DNA of 64,000 nucleotides from Arthrobacter sp. 131MFCol6.1 (GCF_000374925.1 NZ_KB895541.1:1304122-1368121); one strand, 5' to 3'. Shown: positions 9,501 to 18,354, counted from the first letter of the stretch. Notes: generated by a model not told the origin, from the sequence alone. Translations and numbers: made by a program.

Positions 9501-10195
9501 TCGGCCAGGAGCCGTGAGCGGGCGTCGCGGACCTCGAACTGGACGCTCTGGGCGCGCCGGGCCACTTCCGCCTGTTTGCCCAGCGGGGTCAGTTGCCGCC
9601 GGATTTCGCCGGTGAGGTCGCTGAGCCGGGACAGGTTGGCCTGCATGGCCTCGAGTTTGCGGACCGTTTTTTCCTTGCGGCGGCGGTGCTTGAGGATGCC
9701 CGCGGCCTCCTCGATGAAGCCGCGCCGGTCCTCGGGGGTGGCGTGCAGGACCTTGTCCAGCTGGCCCTGGCCCACAATCACGTGCATCTCGCGGCCCAGG
9801 CCGGAGTCGGAGAGCAGCTCCTGGATATCGAGCAGCCGGCATCCTGCACCGTTGATGGCGTATTCCGAGCCGCCGGTCCGGAACAGCGTGCGCGAGATCG
9901 TCACCTCGCTGTATTCGATCGGGAGGGCGCCGTCGCTGTTATCGATGGTCAGCGAGACGTGCGCCCGGCCCAGGGGCGGCCGGCCCGAGGTGCCGGCGAA
10001 GATCACGTCTTCCATCTTGCCGCCGCGGAGGGTCTTGGCTCCCTGTTCGCCCATGACCCAGGCCAGCGCGTCCACCACGTTGGATTTGCCCGAGCCGTTC
10101 GGGCCCACCACGGCGGTGACGCCCGGTTCGAATTCAAAGGTCGTCGCGGAGGCGAACGACTTGAATCCCCGGACGGTCAGACTTTTCAGGTGCAA
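6560..10195 (-). CDS. smc: Chromosome segregation ATPase SMC
   Basis: A 1211-residue condensin ATPase. The N-terminal head has Walker A GPNGSGKSNVVDALAWVMGE. Long Ala/Arg/Glu-rich coiled coils flank a hinge at roughly residues 510-660. The C-terminal head carries the ABC signature LSLLSGGERSLTAVALL and Walker B FYVMDEVEAALDD. It organises and segregates the chromosome together with ScpA/ScpB, which are not in this window. Full length for the family. It precedes ftsY on the same strand. Several long ORFs on the opposite strand are GC-driven shadows. Confidence 0.98.
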   Translation of the reverse strand: MHLKSLTVRGFKSFASATTFEFEPGVTAVVGPNGSGKSNVVDALAWVMGEQGAKTLRGGKMEDVIFAGTSGRPPLGRAHVSLTIDNSDGALPIEYSEVTISRTLFRTGGSEYAINGAGCRLLDIQELLSDSGLGREMHVIVGQGQLDKVLHATPEDRRGFIEEAAGILKHRRRKEKTVRKLEAMQANLSRLSDLTGEIRRQLTPLGKQAEVARRAQSVQFEVRDARSRLLADDLVQLQSALAQDVADESALKARRAVVERDLEAGRQRQAVLEGLAAEATPALNAARENWYSLSTGRERLRSLGSLAEERRRLLGAADVAPDTGRDPDQLEQQAARVRDEQAGLERQILDRTEALDAASAAKHDAEQAAAAEDKRLAALLRAAADRREGLAKLAGQVGAARSRVESAQSELGRLRESQKAGEERRRQAHSEFTALEAQVAGVEDGEESLDADYEAASEALDTIIADIDALKAAEREGERERGALMARRDALQLGLNRKDGSGHVLGTAAGDLAGGVLGPLASMITVEAGFEAAVAAALGSASDAVVVRDQETASAAVRLLRADDAGRAALLLAGTPAASPPLLAGAQSADALTGGSTLPGGARWAAELVSAAGPDGAGLPLAALLAGVAVVEDLDAAAQLIAARPELTAVTRAGDVFTALTVTGGSASAPSLLEVQAAVDDAAAKLAAVTAALERNRFALSTARTRRAEAQDRADAALAKLHDSDAKLAAVAERLGHLNAVLRSAVAESERLAASLSQAEAQIVSEQRALEAVAARLAAATEAPAEQEPSPEHRDALALAASLARTAEMEARLALRSAEEQLTATRNRAASLERAAATERRAREEAAERARRRRLQARRAAAVAVAVQQVIGFIDVSVELARRERDSAEERKDAMDRELAGVRTGNDALARELAELTDSVHRDELARTQQRLRIEALELKSVEELGLTAGQLVADYGPDQPVPVPAGDSADKWAALRAPVDEDGREISEGKPFVRAEQEKRLKRAERDLAALGKVNPLALEEFAALEERHQFLSTQLEDLKSSRKDLLDIIKEVDDRVQKVFAEAFEDTSRQFVRVFARLFPGGEGRLVLTDPTDMLTTGIEVEARPAGKKIKRLSLLSGGERSLTAVALLVAIFKARPSPFYVMDEVEAALDDTNLGRLITIFEELRESSQLIVITHQKRTMEVADALYGVTMRGDGVSTVISQRLNAEI

Positions 10196-10356
10196 GGCGC
10201 TTCGGTTCTCCTGGTCGGCGGACTGGCCCGCTGTTCGACGAAAGCATGTTTCGGACGGACGCGGGGGTTCGGGGCGGCCCCGGATACCTACAATCTACTG
10301 CGCATTTGCGGCCATTCCGCGCAGAACCAGTGCGAAGCCGCGGCGGATGGCGTATG

Positions 10357-10368
10357 CCGCATATGCGG
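10357..10368. promoter_or_regulatory. 12-bp palindrome upstream of oleA
   Basis: CCGCATATGCGG is a perfect palindrome in the 244-base smc/oleA divergent region, 72 bases before the oleA start. Its position would suit a dimeric repressor site controlling the olefin cluster. No second copy was found and no regulator gene adjoins it, so the role is open. Confidence 0.25.
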
Positions 10369-10439
10369 GAATTGACCTGCACGGGGCATAGTTAAGCTCT
10401 CGGGCTTGTGAGCGGCCACCGCCGGAGCGCAGGACGGAC

Positions 10440-11480
10440 ATGAACAGGGGCTTGATTTTGGTAGGCAATGCAACATTCCGGCACAGCAACACCGCTTTAC
10501 TTTCGGTGAGCAGCGTCGAAGCTCCGACGATCGTCAGTTCCATGGATTTCGACCGCAAGCTGGCTTCGACCCTGCGGCGGCTGGGGGTCCCCCCGAAGCT
10601 GCTCGAACGGGTCGCAGGCATCACGCACCGGCGGTGGTGGGCTCCCGGGACGTCGTTCGACGACGCAGCCATCGAGGCGGGCGCCAAGGCCCTGGCCGAG
10701 TCCGGCATCGAAGCGTCCGAGATCGGTCTGCTGATCAACACCTCCGTGACGCGGCGCAACCTCGAACCTTCCGTCGCGGTGAAGATCCACCACGGACTGC
10801 AGCTGCCTTCGTCGGCCATGAACTTTGATCTGGCCAACGCCTGCCTCGGATTCGTCAACGGAATGACGCTGGCGGCCAACATGATCGACTCCGGCCAGAT
10901 CAAGTACGCGATGATCGTCAACGGTGAGGATGCCCAGGCAACGCAGGAGGCCACCCTGGCCCGGCTGCAGCGGCCCGAGACGACCCGCGAGGACTTCAAC
11001 CGCGAGTTCGCCACGCTCACACTTGGCTCCGGAGCCGCTGCGGCCGTCCTGGGCCCGGCGGACGAGCACCCAGGGGCGCACCGGATCCTCGGCGGCGTGA
11101 TGCGTGCCGGCACCGAGCACCATGAACTGTGCGTGGGCAGCATCGACGGCATGGCCACCGACACCAAAGGGCTGCTCGACGGCGGCCTGCAGCTCGTGGT
11201 CGACGCCTGGCACGAGGCCCAGCCGGAGTGGAACTGGGCCTCGATGGACCGCTATGTCACGCACCAGGTGAGCACTGCCTACACCCAGGCCATCATCAAC
11301 GCCATTGACCTGGACCCGGACAAGGTGCCGATCACGTTCCCGCACTGGGGCAATGTGGGCCCGGCTTCCCTCCCCATGACCCTCGCGGCCGAAGCGCAGA
11401 CTCTCGCAACCGGGGACCGCGTGCTGTGCATGGGCGTCGGTTCCGGCCTGAACACCGCCATGGTGGAAATCGTTTGGTAA
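10440..11480 (+). CDS. oleA: OleA, acyl-CoA condensing thiolase-fold enzyme
   Basis: A 346-residue thiolase-superfamily enzyme that joins two fatty acyl-CoA molecules head to head into a beta-keto acid, the first step of long-chain olefin synthesis. Cys135 in DLANACLGFVNG is the acylated residue. THQVS supplies the catalytic His and PHWGNVGPAS the Asn. Glu109 in RNLEPSVAVK corresponds in position to the base contributed across the dimer. Without neighbours it could be called a KAS III, but the following oleBC and oleD settle the assignment. The ATG at 10440 follows AGGACGG. Its stop overlaps the oleBC start. Confidence 0.92.
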   Translation: MNRGLILVGNATFRHSNTALLSVSSVEAPTIVSSMDFDRKLASTLRRLGVPPKLLERVAGITHRRWWAPGTSFDDAAIEAGAKALAESGIEASEIGLLINTSVTRRNLEPSVAVKIHHGLQLPSSAMNFDLANACLGFVNGMTLAANMIDSGQIKYAMIVNGEDAQATQEATLARLQRPETTREDFNREFATLTLGSGAAAAVLGPADEHPGAHRILGGVMRAGTEHHELCVGSIDGMATDTKGLLDGGLQLVVDAWHEAQPEWNWASMDRYVTHQVSTAYTQAIINAIDLDPDKVPITFPHWGNVGPASLPMTLAAEAQTLATGDRVLCMGVGSGLNTAMVEIVW

Positions 11481-14209
11481 CCGCGGACTGGCCCGGCGTC
11501 GACCCTGAATGGTCGCGCGAAATCGATGTGGCGTCCACCTCCGCCGCGGACGAGCCCGGCACCGTGCGCCGCTGGCACCTGCTGGACAACGGTGCCCAGC
11601 TCGACCGCCGCGGCCTGACTCCTGCCGGCACCCTGCTGTGCGTGCACGGCAACCCGACCTGGTCCTACCTGTGGCGGTCCCTGCTGGCCGCCGGATCCGA
11701 CCCCGCACATCCGTGGCGGGTGGTGGCGGTGGACCAGCTGGATATGGGCTTCTCCGAGCGCACCGGCACGTTCCGGCGCCTGGAGGACCGGATCAACGAC
11801 CTGGGTGACCTCACCGCCGCGCTCGGCCTGGACGGGCCCGTCGTCACCGTCGGCCACGACTGGGGCGGCGTAATCAGCCTCGGCTGGGCAGAGGCACATC
11901 CCCAGCAACTCGCCGGCGTGGTGCTGACCAACACCGCCGTCCATCAGCCCGCCGGCACCCCCATCCCGCCGGCGCTGCGGCTCGCCCTGCACCCTGCCGT
12001 GCACCGCTGGGGAACGACGACGTCGGATGCGTTCCTGCGGGTGACCCACGCCCTGGCCCATCCGCCGCTCGCTGCGGACGTCCGGCGGGCCTTCATGGCC
12101 CCCTACCGCGGTGCCGGCCGCCGCGCCGGCGTGGGGCACTTTGTCGCGGACATTCCCGCCGACGCGTCCCATCCCAGCTTCCCGGCGCTGACCCGCGTCG
12201 CGGAAGGGCTGCGCGGGCTGAGGACCCCGGCCCTGATGCTCTGGGGCCCGCGCGATCCGATCTTTTCCGACCGGTACCTCAAGGACCTCATCGGCCGGCT
12301 GCCGGACGCGAAAGTCCACCGCTTCGAAGGTGCCGGCCACCTGGTCGCGGAAGACCGGGACATCGCCGCGCCCGTCTTCGAGTGGCTTGCCGAGTGCGTC
12401 CGGGCCAACGGAGACGGCCTGCAGCGGACAGCCGCCCCGGCCGTGCGGTCAGCCGGCGGCCCGGCCGCCCACCCGCCGCTGGACTACGGGTCCGGACCCC
12501 TGGAGCCCGGCACCGGGATCCCGCCCCTTTGGGCGCCCCTCACCGAGCTGGCGGCGGGACCCGCAGCCGGGGATACCGCCGTCGCGGAAATGGGCACGGA
12601 CGGCAGCGTCGCCCGCTCGCTCAGCTGGCGGGAGCTGGAACAAAACATCGCCGCCCTCGCGGCGGGCCTGCAGGAAGCCGGTGTCGGGAACGGCAGCCGG
12701 GTGAGCCTGATGGTCCCGCCGGGCGTGGACCTGACCGTGGTCCTCTACGCCTGCCTGCGGCTCGGCGCGGTGGTCGTCGTGGCCGATGCCGGCCTGGGCA
12801 CCCGCGGCCTGAGCCGCGCCGTGCAGGGCGCCACCCCGGATTTCCTCATCGGAATCGGCAGGGCCCTGGCGGCCGCCGCGGTACTCGGCTGGTCGGGACG
12901 GCGCATCAGCGTGCGGGACCTGCCGGCCGCCCGCCGCCGCCTCCTCGCCGTCGAGACCTCCCTCGCCGCCCTCGCCCGCCGCGGAGCCGGCCTCAGCCCG
13001 GAACTCCCCTGCCCGGGTCCGGCCCCGGTTCCGGACCCGGACGCCCCCGCCGCGGTGCTGTTCACCTCCGGCTCCACCGGCCCCGCCAAGGGCGTGCTCT
13101 ACACGCACCGGCAGCTGGCCGCGATGCGCGACACCGTGGCCGAAACGCTGGGGATCGCCCCGGGCGCGCGCCTGGTGGCGGGCTTCGCGCCGTTCGCCCT
13201 GCTGGGTCCGGCGCTCGGAGCTGTCTCGGTGACGCCCGCCATGGATGTCACTGTGCCCCGCACCCTGTCGGCCAGCGCGCTGGCCGACGCCGCGGCAGCC
13301 ATCGACGCCACGGTGATCTTCGCCTCGCCCGCGGCGCTGCGCAACGTCCTCGCCACCCGGGCCGGCCTGAGCCGGGCCGGTTACGATGCCCTGGGCCGTG
13401 TGGAGCTGCTGCTCTCCGCCGGCGCGCCGGTCCCCGAAGCCCTCCTCGCAGAGGTGCAGCGGCTGCTGCCGCGGGCCTCCCTGCACACCCCGTACGGGAT
13501 GACCGAGGCGCTGCCCGTCACGGACATCAGCCTCGAACAGATCCGCGCCGCCGGGGCGGACGCCGCCGCCGGAACCGTGGCGGGGGCCGGCAACGGCGTG
13601 TGCGTGGGCCGGCCGGTGCACGGCGCCCGGGCCGCCATCATCCCGCTCGCTGCGGACGGCACCGCACCCGGGAACGAGCCCGTCACGGAGGCTGGAGTGA
13701 CCGGAGAGATCCTCGTCAGCGCCCCGCACGTGAAGGATACCTACGACAGGCTCTGGCTGACCCAGCGCGAGAGCGTCCGCACGGCCGGATGGCACCGCAC
13801 CGGCGACGTCGGGCACCTCGACGCCGCCGGCCGGCTCTGGGTGGAAGGACGCCTCGTGCACGTCGTGACGGCGCCGGGCGCTGTGGTGACGCCTGTGGGC
13901 GCCGAGCAGGCCATCGAACGCCTGGACGACGTCGGGATGGCCGCCGTCGTCGGGGTCGGTCCGTCCGGGACCCAGGCCGTCGTCGCCGTCGTCGAAACCG
14001 TTCCGCCGGTCCGCCGGGCCGGCCCCGCCGAGCCGCAGCTGGCGGGCCGCGTCCGGGACGCCGCCCGTGCGGCAGGCGTCAGCGTCTCCGCCGTGCTCGC
14101 CGTCCCCTCCCAGCCGACCGACATCCGCCACAACGCCAAGATCGACAGGAGCCGCCTGTCCCGGTGGGCTACGGCGGTGCTGGCCGGCGGCCGTCCGGGC
14201 ACGCCGTGA
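11474..14209 (+). CDS. oleBC: OleBC fusion: beta-lactone decarboxylase plus beta-lactone synthetase
   Basis: A 911-residue bifunctional protein. Residues 1 to about 315 are an alpha/beta hydrolase of the haloalkane-dehalogenase type (OleB), with nucleophile Asp129 in VGHDWGG and the late His in GAGHLVAED. OleB decarboxylates the cis-beta-lactone to the olefin. From about residue 345 an adenylating-enzyme domain (OleC) makes the beta-lactone from the beta-hydroxy acid. It shows LFTSGSTGPAKG (about 529-540), PYGMTEALP and GWHRTGDVGHLD. A TTG at 11474 is the best start: it overlaps the oleA stop and no ATG/GTG lies near. Fused OleBC is known from Micrococcus luteus and relatives. Confidence 0.92.
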   Translation: MVTADWPGVDPEWSREIDVASTSAADEPGTVRRWHLLDNGAQLDRRGLTPAGTLLCVHGNPTWSYLWRSLLAAGSDPAHPWRVVAVDQLDMGFSERTGTFRRLEDRINDLGDLTAALGLDGPVVTVGHDWGGVISLGWAEAHPQQLAGVVLTNTAVHQPAGTPIPPALRLALHPAVHRWGTTTSDAFLRVTHALAHPPLAADVRRAFMAPYRGAGRRAGVGHFVADIPADASHPSFPALTRVAEGLRGLRTPALMLWGPRDPIFSDRYLKDLIGRLPDAKVHRFEGAGHLVAEDRDIAAPVFEWLAECVRANGDGLQRTAAPAVRSAGGPAAHPPLDYGSGPLEPGTGIPPLWAPLTELAAGPAAGDTAVAEMGTDGSVARSLSWRELEQNIAALAAGLQEAGVGNGSRVSLMVPPGVDLTVVLYACLRLGAVVVVADAGLGTRGLSRAVQGATPDFLIGIGRALAAAAVLGWSGRRISVRDLPAARRRLLAVETSLAALARRGAGLSPELPCPGPAPVPDPDAPAAVLFTSGSTGPAKGVLYTHRQLAAMRDTVAETLGIAPGARLVAGFAPFALLGPALGAVSVTPAMDVTVPRTLSASALADAAAAIDATVIFASPAALRNVLATRAGLSRAGYDALGRVELLLSAGAPVPEALLAEVQRLLPRASLHTPYGMTEALPVTDISLEQIRAAGADAAAGTVAGAGNGVCVGRPVHGARAAIIPLAADGTAPGNEPVTEAGVTGEILVSAPHVKDTYDRLWLTQRESVRTAGWHRTGDVGHLDAAGRLWVEGRLVHVVTAPGAVVTPVGAEQAIERLDDVGMAAVVGVGPSGTQAVVAVVETVPPVRRAGPAEPQLAGRVRDAARAAGVSVSAVLAVPSQPTDIRHNAKIDRSRLSRWATAVLAGGRPGTP

Positions 14210-15243
14210 GGGTCCTCGTCACCGGCGCGAGCGGACTGCTCGGCCGGGAAGTGGCGCGTCTGCTGGTGCGGCAGGGCCACGCCGTCAGCACATTCCAGCG
14301 CCGCCCCTCCGGCGTCGACGGCGCTACGGACCTCCAAGGGTCCCTAGCGGACGAGGACGCCGTCCGCCGAGCCGTCTCGGGCGCCGAGGGCGTCATCCAC
14401 CTGGCCGCGAAGGTGTCCTTCACCGGCCGCGCCGCGGAGTTCGACGCGGTGAATGTCGAAGGCACGCGCCGCCTGCTCCGGGCCGCCCGCGAGGCCGGCG
14501 TGCGGGAACTGGTGTTCGTCTCCTCCCCCTCGGTGGCTAATTCCGGGGCCGCGATCGCCGGGCTGGGGGCCGAGGCGGCGGACCCGGCCCGCGCGCACGG
14601 CGACTACTCCCGCACCAAGGCCGAAGCTGAACTGCTGGCGCTGGCCGCGGACTCGCCGGATTTCCGGGTCGCGGCGGTGCGCCCGCACGTCGTCTGGGGC
14701 CCGGGCGACACGCAGCTGGTGGAGCGGGTGCTGGAACGTGCCAGCCGCGGCCGCCTGCCGCTGCTCGACGCCGGTGCGGCCCTGATTGACACTACCTACG
14801 TGGACAACGCCGCCTCGGCCATCGTCGCCGCGCTTCACCGCATGGAGCACGTCCACGGCCGGGCGCTGGTGGTCAGCAACGGCGAACCCCGCCCTGTCGG
14901 CGAGCTGCTGGCGGGCATTTGCGCCGCGGGCGGCGTCCCTGCGCCGTCCTGGACGGTCCCGGGCAGCCTCGCGCGCGCTGCAGGATCGGTCGTGGAGAAG
15001 CTCTGGTCCCGGTCCGGCCGGGCCGGGGAGCCGCCGATGACCAGATTCCTCGCTGAGCAGCTCTCCACCGCCCACTGGTTCGACCAACGCGAGACCCGTG
15101 AACTGCTCAACTGGGCCCCCGCCGTTTCCCTTGACGAGGGCCTGGCGAAGCTGGCCGGGCACTACACCCGCACTCCCCCTACCAGCGCCCGTTCCGCGGC
15201 CGGGGCTGGCAGACGGGGCAGGTATACGAGGACCGGTTCATGA
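14206..15243 (+). CDS. oleD: OleD, NADPH-dependent beta-keto acid reductase
   Basis: A 345-residue extended SDR enzyme that reduces the OleA product to the beta-hydroxy acid for OleC. The glycine-rich motif VTGASGLLG follows a GTG start that overlaps the oleBC stop (GTGA). [10 protein letters not shown] and the YxxxK catalytic pair in [10 protein letters not shown] are present. The last 20 or so residues (Ser/Arg/Gly-rich) read through the antisense of the mutM 3' end and are probably a non-homologous tail. The stop lies 65 bases inside mutM. Confidence 0.92.
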   Translation: MRVLVTGASGLLGREVARLLVRQGHAVSTFQRRPSGVDGATDLQGSLADEDAVRRAVSGAEGVIHLAAKVSFTGRAAEFDAVNVEGTRRLLRAAREAGVRELVFVSSPSVANSGAAIAGLGAEAADPARAHGDYSRTKAEAELLALAADSPDFRVAAVRPHVVWGPGDTQLVERVLERASRGRLPLLDAGAALIDTTYVDNAASAIVAALHRMEHVHGRALVVSNGEPRPVGELLAGICAAGGVPAPSWTVPGSLARAAGSVVEKLWSRSGRAGEPPMTRFLAEQLSTAHWFDQRETRELLNWAPAVSLDEGLAKLAGHYTRTPPTSARSAAGAGRRGRYTRTGS

Positions 15244-16162
15244 ACTGTTCCCGCTTGAGCAGGCTGACCCGGCCGGCGGCGGCGCAGCGCTTGCACTCGA
15301 GGCCCTCCCGGCCGTAGGCGTTCAGGGAGCGGTCGAAGTACCCGGAGGCTCCATTGACGTTGACGTAGAGCGAATCGAAGCTCGTGCCGCCGGCGGCCAG
15401 GGCATCCGCCATGACCTCGCGGGCGGCGTCAAGGACCCGCAGCGCGTCGGCGCGGCGCAGGGTGTCGGTGGGCCGGGCGAAGTGCAGCTGCGCCTTCCAG
15501 AGGGCCTCGTCCGCGTAGATGTTGCCGATCCCGGAGACCAGTCCCTGGTCCAGCAGCGCCCGCTTGAGCCCGGTCTTGCGGGCCCGCAGGCGCCGATAGA
15601 AGGTTTCGAAGGAGAACCAGGGGTCCAGCGGGTCCCGGGCAATGTGCGCGGCTTCCTCGGCGATGAGCGGCAGCGGCGATTCGGCGAGGCCGCCGGGGCC
15701 GCCGTCGTCGGTCGGGATCAGCGTGGTGAGGAACAGTCCGCCGAAGATGCGCTGGTCCACGAACCGGAGTTGGCCGGGCATACCGTCGGCCGGGCTGAGC
15801 CGCAGCCTGACCTTCAGGTGTTTTTCGTCCGGAACCCCGGGGTCCTGCATCAGCAGCTGGCCGGACATGCCCAGATGGGCCATGAGCGCGACGGCGGGGG
15901 CCGGCTGGTCGGCCAGCTCGTCGGCCGGGATACCGTTTCCGGACGGGGCCGGCGTGTCAGCCAGCGGCATCCACAGGAATTTGCCGCGGCGGACCACGTC
16001 CAGGACCCGCGCGCCTTCAAGGTTGCCGGCAAAGTCTTCCGGGCCCAGGGCGTGCCGGCGCAGGGAGCGCGGGTCCAGCACCTCGACGGAGGTGATGGTC
16101 CGGCCGCGCACCCAGCTCACCAGGCCGCGCCGGACCACCTCGACCTCGGGCAGTTCAGGCAA
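15179..16162 (-). CDS. mutM: Formamidopyrimidine-DNA glycosylase (Fpg/MutM)
   Basis: A 327-residue bifunctional DNA glycosylase/AP lyase that removes 8-oxoguanine and other oxidised purines. It starts [10 protein letters not shown], giving the catalytic Pro2 and Glu3. Lys61 in RRGKFLW matches the conserved binding lysine. The C-terminal zinc finger uses Cys290, Cys293, Cys315 and Cys318, with a 21-residue span between the pairs, a little longer than in E. coli. An insertion near residues 70-85 makes it longer than the usual 270-290. It lies 9 bases after rnc in the same operon. Its last 20 codons, including the second Cys pair, are overlapped by oleD on the other strand. Confidence 0.96.
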   Translation of the reverse strand: MPELPEVEVVRRGLVSWVRGRTITSVEVLDPRSLRRHALGPEDFAGNLEGARVLDVVRRGKFLWMPLADTPAPSGNGIPADELADQPAPAVALMAHLGMSGQLLMQDPGVPDEKHLKVRLRLSPADGMPGQLRFVDQRIFGGLFLTTLIPTDDGGPGGLAESPLPLIAEEAAHIARDPLDPWFSFETFYRRLRARKTGLKRALLDQGLVSGIGNIYADEALWKAQLHFARPTDTLRRADALRVLDAAREVMADALAAGGTSFDSLYVNVNGASGYFDRSLNAYGREGLECKRCAAAGRVSLLKREQFMNRSSYTCPVCQPRPRNGRW

Positions 16163-16171
16163 CGCCGCTGC

Positions 16172-16894
16172 CTAGCTGCCGGTCTGGGACTGCAACTGCT
16201 GCGGATCAGGCGCGGACGGGGCGGTCAGCCGGCGCCAGGCATCAGCGGCGGCTTCCTGCTCGGCCTCCTTCTTGGAGTTGCCGGTGCCGGTGCCGTAGTC
16301 CGTGCCGCCAATCCGCAGCACGGCCTCGAACGTCCGGGCGTGGTCCGGCCCGGAGCCGTCGACCGCGTAGTTGATGGTCCCGAGCTGCCGGCTGGCGGCC
16401 AGCTCCTGGATGGAAGTCTTCCAGTCGGTGCCCGCGCCGAGGGCGGCCGCGTCCTTCAACAGCGGGCCGACCAGCCTCATGACCAGCTGCCGGGCCGTCT
16501 CGATGTCGTTGGAGAGGTAGGTGGCGCCGATCAAGGCCTCCATGGTGTCCGCCAGGATGGAGGCCTTGTTCTTGCCTTCGGTGAGCTTTTCGCCCTGTCC
16601 AAGGTAGATGTAGTCCCCCAGCCCGATGCTGCGGCCGATGCCGGCCAGCGCCCGGGTGCTGACGACGGCGGAACGGCGCTTGGCCAGGTCGCCTTCGGGC
16701 AGCGTGGGGTTGTCACGGTACAGCGCGTCGGTAACGGAGAACCCCAGGATGGAGTCGCCCAGGAACTCGAGCCGTTCGTTGGTGGGGATGCCGCCGTTTT
16801 CGTAGGCGTAGGAACGGTGTGTGAGCGCAAGACGAAGCGTCCCGGCGTCAATAGTGACACCGAGACGCTTCAGAAGCTCTTCAGTTGAAGACAT
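16172..16894 (-). CDS. rnc: Ribonuclease III
   Basis: A 240-residue endonuclease that cuts double-stranded RNA, chiefly rRNA precursors. The signature [10 protein letters not shown] sits at residues 39-48 and the second metal site in [14 protein letters not shown]-terminal double-stranded-RNA-binding domain ends with the helix [15 protein letters not shown]. It lies between rpmF (21 bases upstream) and mutM in the conserved yceD-rpmF-rnc-mutM operon. Confidence 0.97.
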   Translation of the reverse strand: MSSTEELLKRLGVTIDAGTLRLALTHRSYAYENGGIPTNERLEFLGDSILGFSVTDALYRDNPTLPEGDLAKRRSAVVSTRALAGIGRSIGLGDYIYLGQGEKLTEGKNKASILADTMEALIGATYLSNDIETARQLVMRLVGPLLKDAAALGAGTDWKTSIQELAASRQLGTINYAVDGSGPDHARTFEAVLRIGGTDYGTGTGNSKKEAEQEAAADAWRRLTAPSAPDPQQLQSQTGS

Positions 16895-16915
16895 CTTTTT
16901 CAGCCTGTTGGCGGA

Positions 16916-17119
16916 TTAGACGTCTGCGACCTTGCGGCCCTTGTACTCAAGGAACAGCGCAGTGCCAGCCGAGTCGGTAACGACCTTTGCCTGGTGCGGC
17001 AGGCTGTACGTGACCTGGCCGTTCTCGACAGTCTTCACCAGGTGGGGGGCAGTTGCCTTCCACTGGGAGCGGCGGGCGCGGGTATTCGAGCGAGACATTT
17101 TCCGCTTCGGGACAGCCAC
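16916..17119 (-). CDS. rpmF: 50S ribosomal protein L32
   Basis: A 67-residue basic protein of the large ribosomal subunit, starting [19 protein letters not shown] after Met. It has no cysteine at all, so this is the zinc-independent (C-minus) form of L32. It follows yceD by 36 bases, the normal partner gene. Confidence 0.97.
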   Translation of the reverse strand: MAVPKRKMSRSNTRARRSQWKATAPHLVKTVENGQVTYSLPHQAKVVTDSAGTALFLEYKGRKVADV

Positions 17120-17155
17120 GGCTAACTCATTTCTCTCTAGAAAAACACTTACAAA

Positions 17156-17704
17156 TCAGTTTTGCCGGTCAGGCTTAGCCAAGTCAGCCAGGGCGGCCCA
17201 GCGAGGATCTACGACCTCGTGGTGATGCCCCGGCTCGTCTTCCAGGCGCACTCCACATTCGGAGCAAAGGCCCTGGCAGTCTTCCCGGCACACCGGCTGG
17301 AACGGCAGTATGGTGACAACTGCGTCCCGCAACACCGGCTCAAGATCGATCAGATCGTGCTCGACTCGACGTTGCTCTTCTTCGTCTTCTTCGTCGGAGA
17401 ACACAGCATCCTCGTAGAAGAAAAGTTCTTGCACATCAACCTCTTGGTCATACGCAAGGGGATCCAGGCATCGGCCGCATTCGCCAGTAACTTCAACGTG
17501 CGCGGTTCCTGATACCAGAATTCCTTCGTGTACGGCCTCAAGCCGCAGGTCCAGCTCGACATCCGAGCCTTCCTGCACGCCAATGAGCGCCACACCAAGA
17601 TCACTTGGCGCGGGTACATGTTCCGTCAGCGTCCGCATGCTTCCCGGACTGCGTCCGAGGTCCTTGACGTCGAACGCCAAGGGCGAACTAGCATCTCGTT
17701 TAAT
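17156..17704 (-). CDS. yceD: DUF177/YceD family protein
   Basis: A protein of 174-182 residues of the YceD family (DUF177), genetically tied to rpmF and implicated in 23S rRNA maturation or accumulation. It has CGRCLDPL in the middle, a very acidic stretch (SDEEDEEEQ), and the C-terminal Cys cluster CREDCQGLCSECG, which probably binds metal. The only ordinary start codon is TTG at 17680, but it has no ribosome binding site and the conserved frame continues upstream. AGGAG stands exactly five bases before an in-frame ATT at 17704, which is used here as the start. If TTG is right the protein is 174 residues. Confidence 0.85.
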   Translation of the reverse strand: MKRDASSPLAFDVKDLGRSPGSMRTLTEHVPAPSDLGVALIGVQEGSDVELDLRLEAVHEGILVSGTAHVEVTGECGRCLDPLAYDQEVDVQELFFYEDAVFSDEEDEEEQRRVEHDLIDLEPVLRDAVVTILPFQPVCREDCQGLCSECGVRLEDEPGHHHEVVDPRWAALADLAKPDRQN

Positions 17705-17853
17705 GAGAACTCCTGTTGAACATATGACCGACGTACTATCTTAGCCTGAACTTCCGGACGGACTCAAACCGGGGCACGCCGGCGGTTCACACCACAAGCG
17801 GCCTCGGATTCGGGCCACGCAACCGGCAGCAGGCCGCCGAGTACCGGTCAAGC

Positions 17854-18354
17854 TTACACTTTGCGCGCCCGGTTCGGGACCGGCTCGCCCGGGGCCAGCC
17901 GTTTCAGCACGGACCGGGGAACAAAGTCCGAGACGTCCCCGCCCAGGGCGAAGACCTCTTTGATGAGGGTGGAGGACAGGTGCAGGTAGTGGCTTTCCGC
18001 CGGCAGGAACACAGTCTCGACGCCGGTCAGCTGCCGGTTCATCGTGGCCATCGGCAGCTCGTAGTCGAAGTCCGAGGACGAACGCAGGCCCTTGACGATC
18101 GCGGACACGCCGCGCTGCCGGCAGTACTCGGCCAGGAGCCCCTCCCCCACGGGTTCGACCACGATCCCGCGCAAGGACGCGAACGTTTCCTTGGCCATGT
18201 CGATCCGCTCCTCAAGGCTGAAGCGGTACTTCTTGGAGTAGTTCGTGGACACGGCCACGATCACCTCGTCGAAGAGGCCCGCGGCACGCGCAATGACTTC
18301 CAGGTGTCCATTGTGAATGGGGTCAAAAGAGCCAGGGCAAACAGCGCGTCTCAT
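17854..18354 (-). CDS. coaD: Phosphopantetheine adenylyltransferase
   Basis: A 166-residue hexameric enzyme converting 4'-phosphopantetheine and ATP to dephospho-CoA, the penultimate step of coenzyme A synthesis. The nucleotidyltransferase motif GSFDPIHNGH (His14 and His17) and the late SSTLIKEV segment are present. Length is typical. It is followed after 149 bases by yceD. In related genomes it is preceded by rsmD, but here three accessory genes on the other strand separate them. Confidence 0.97.
   Translation of the reverse strand: MRRAVCPGSFDPIHNGHLEVIARAAGLFDEVIVAVSTNYSKKYRFSLEERIDMAKETFASLRGIVVEPVGEGLLAEYCRQRGVSAIVKGLRSSSDFDYELPMATMNRQLTGVETVFLPAESHYLHLSSTLIKEVFALGGDVSDFVPRSVLKRLAPGEPVPNRARKV

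Noticed and set aside
6374..10391. Long plus-strand open frames across ftsY and smc
   Set aside because: They mirror the Ala/Arg/Glu coiled-coil codons of smc on the opposite strand and have no ribosome sites or motifs.
12382..14205. Upstream extension of the oleD frame by about 600 codons
   Set aside because: That part lies within oleBC and reads as Arg/Pro-rich nonsense; the GTG at 14206 restores a normal Rossmann start.
17162..17512. A 116-residue plus-strand frame opposite yceD
   Set aside because: It is antisense to a conserved gene with a clear family pattern.
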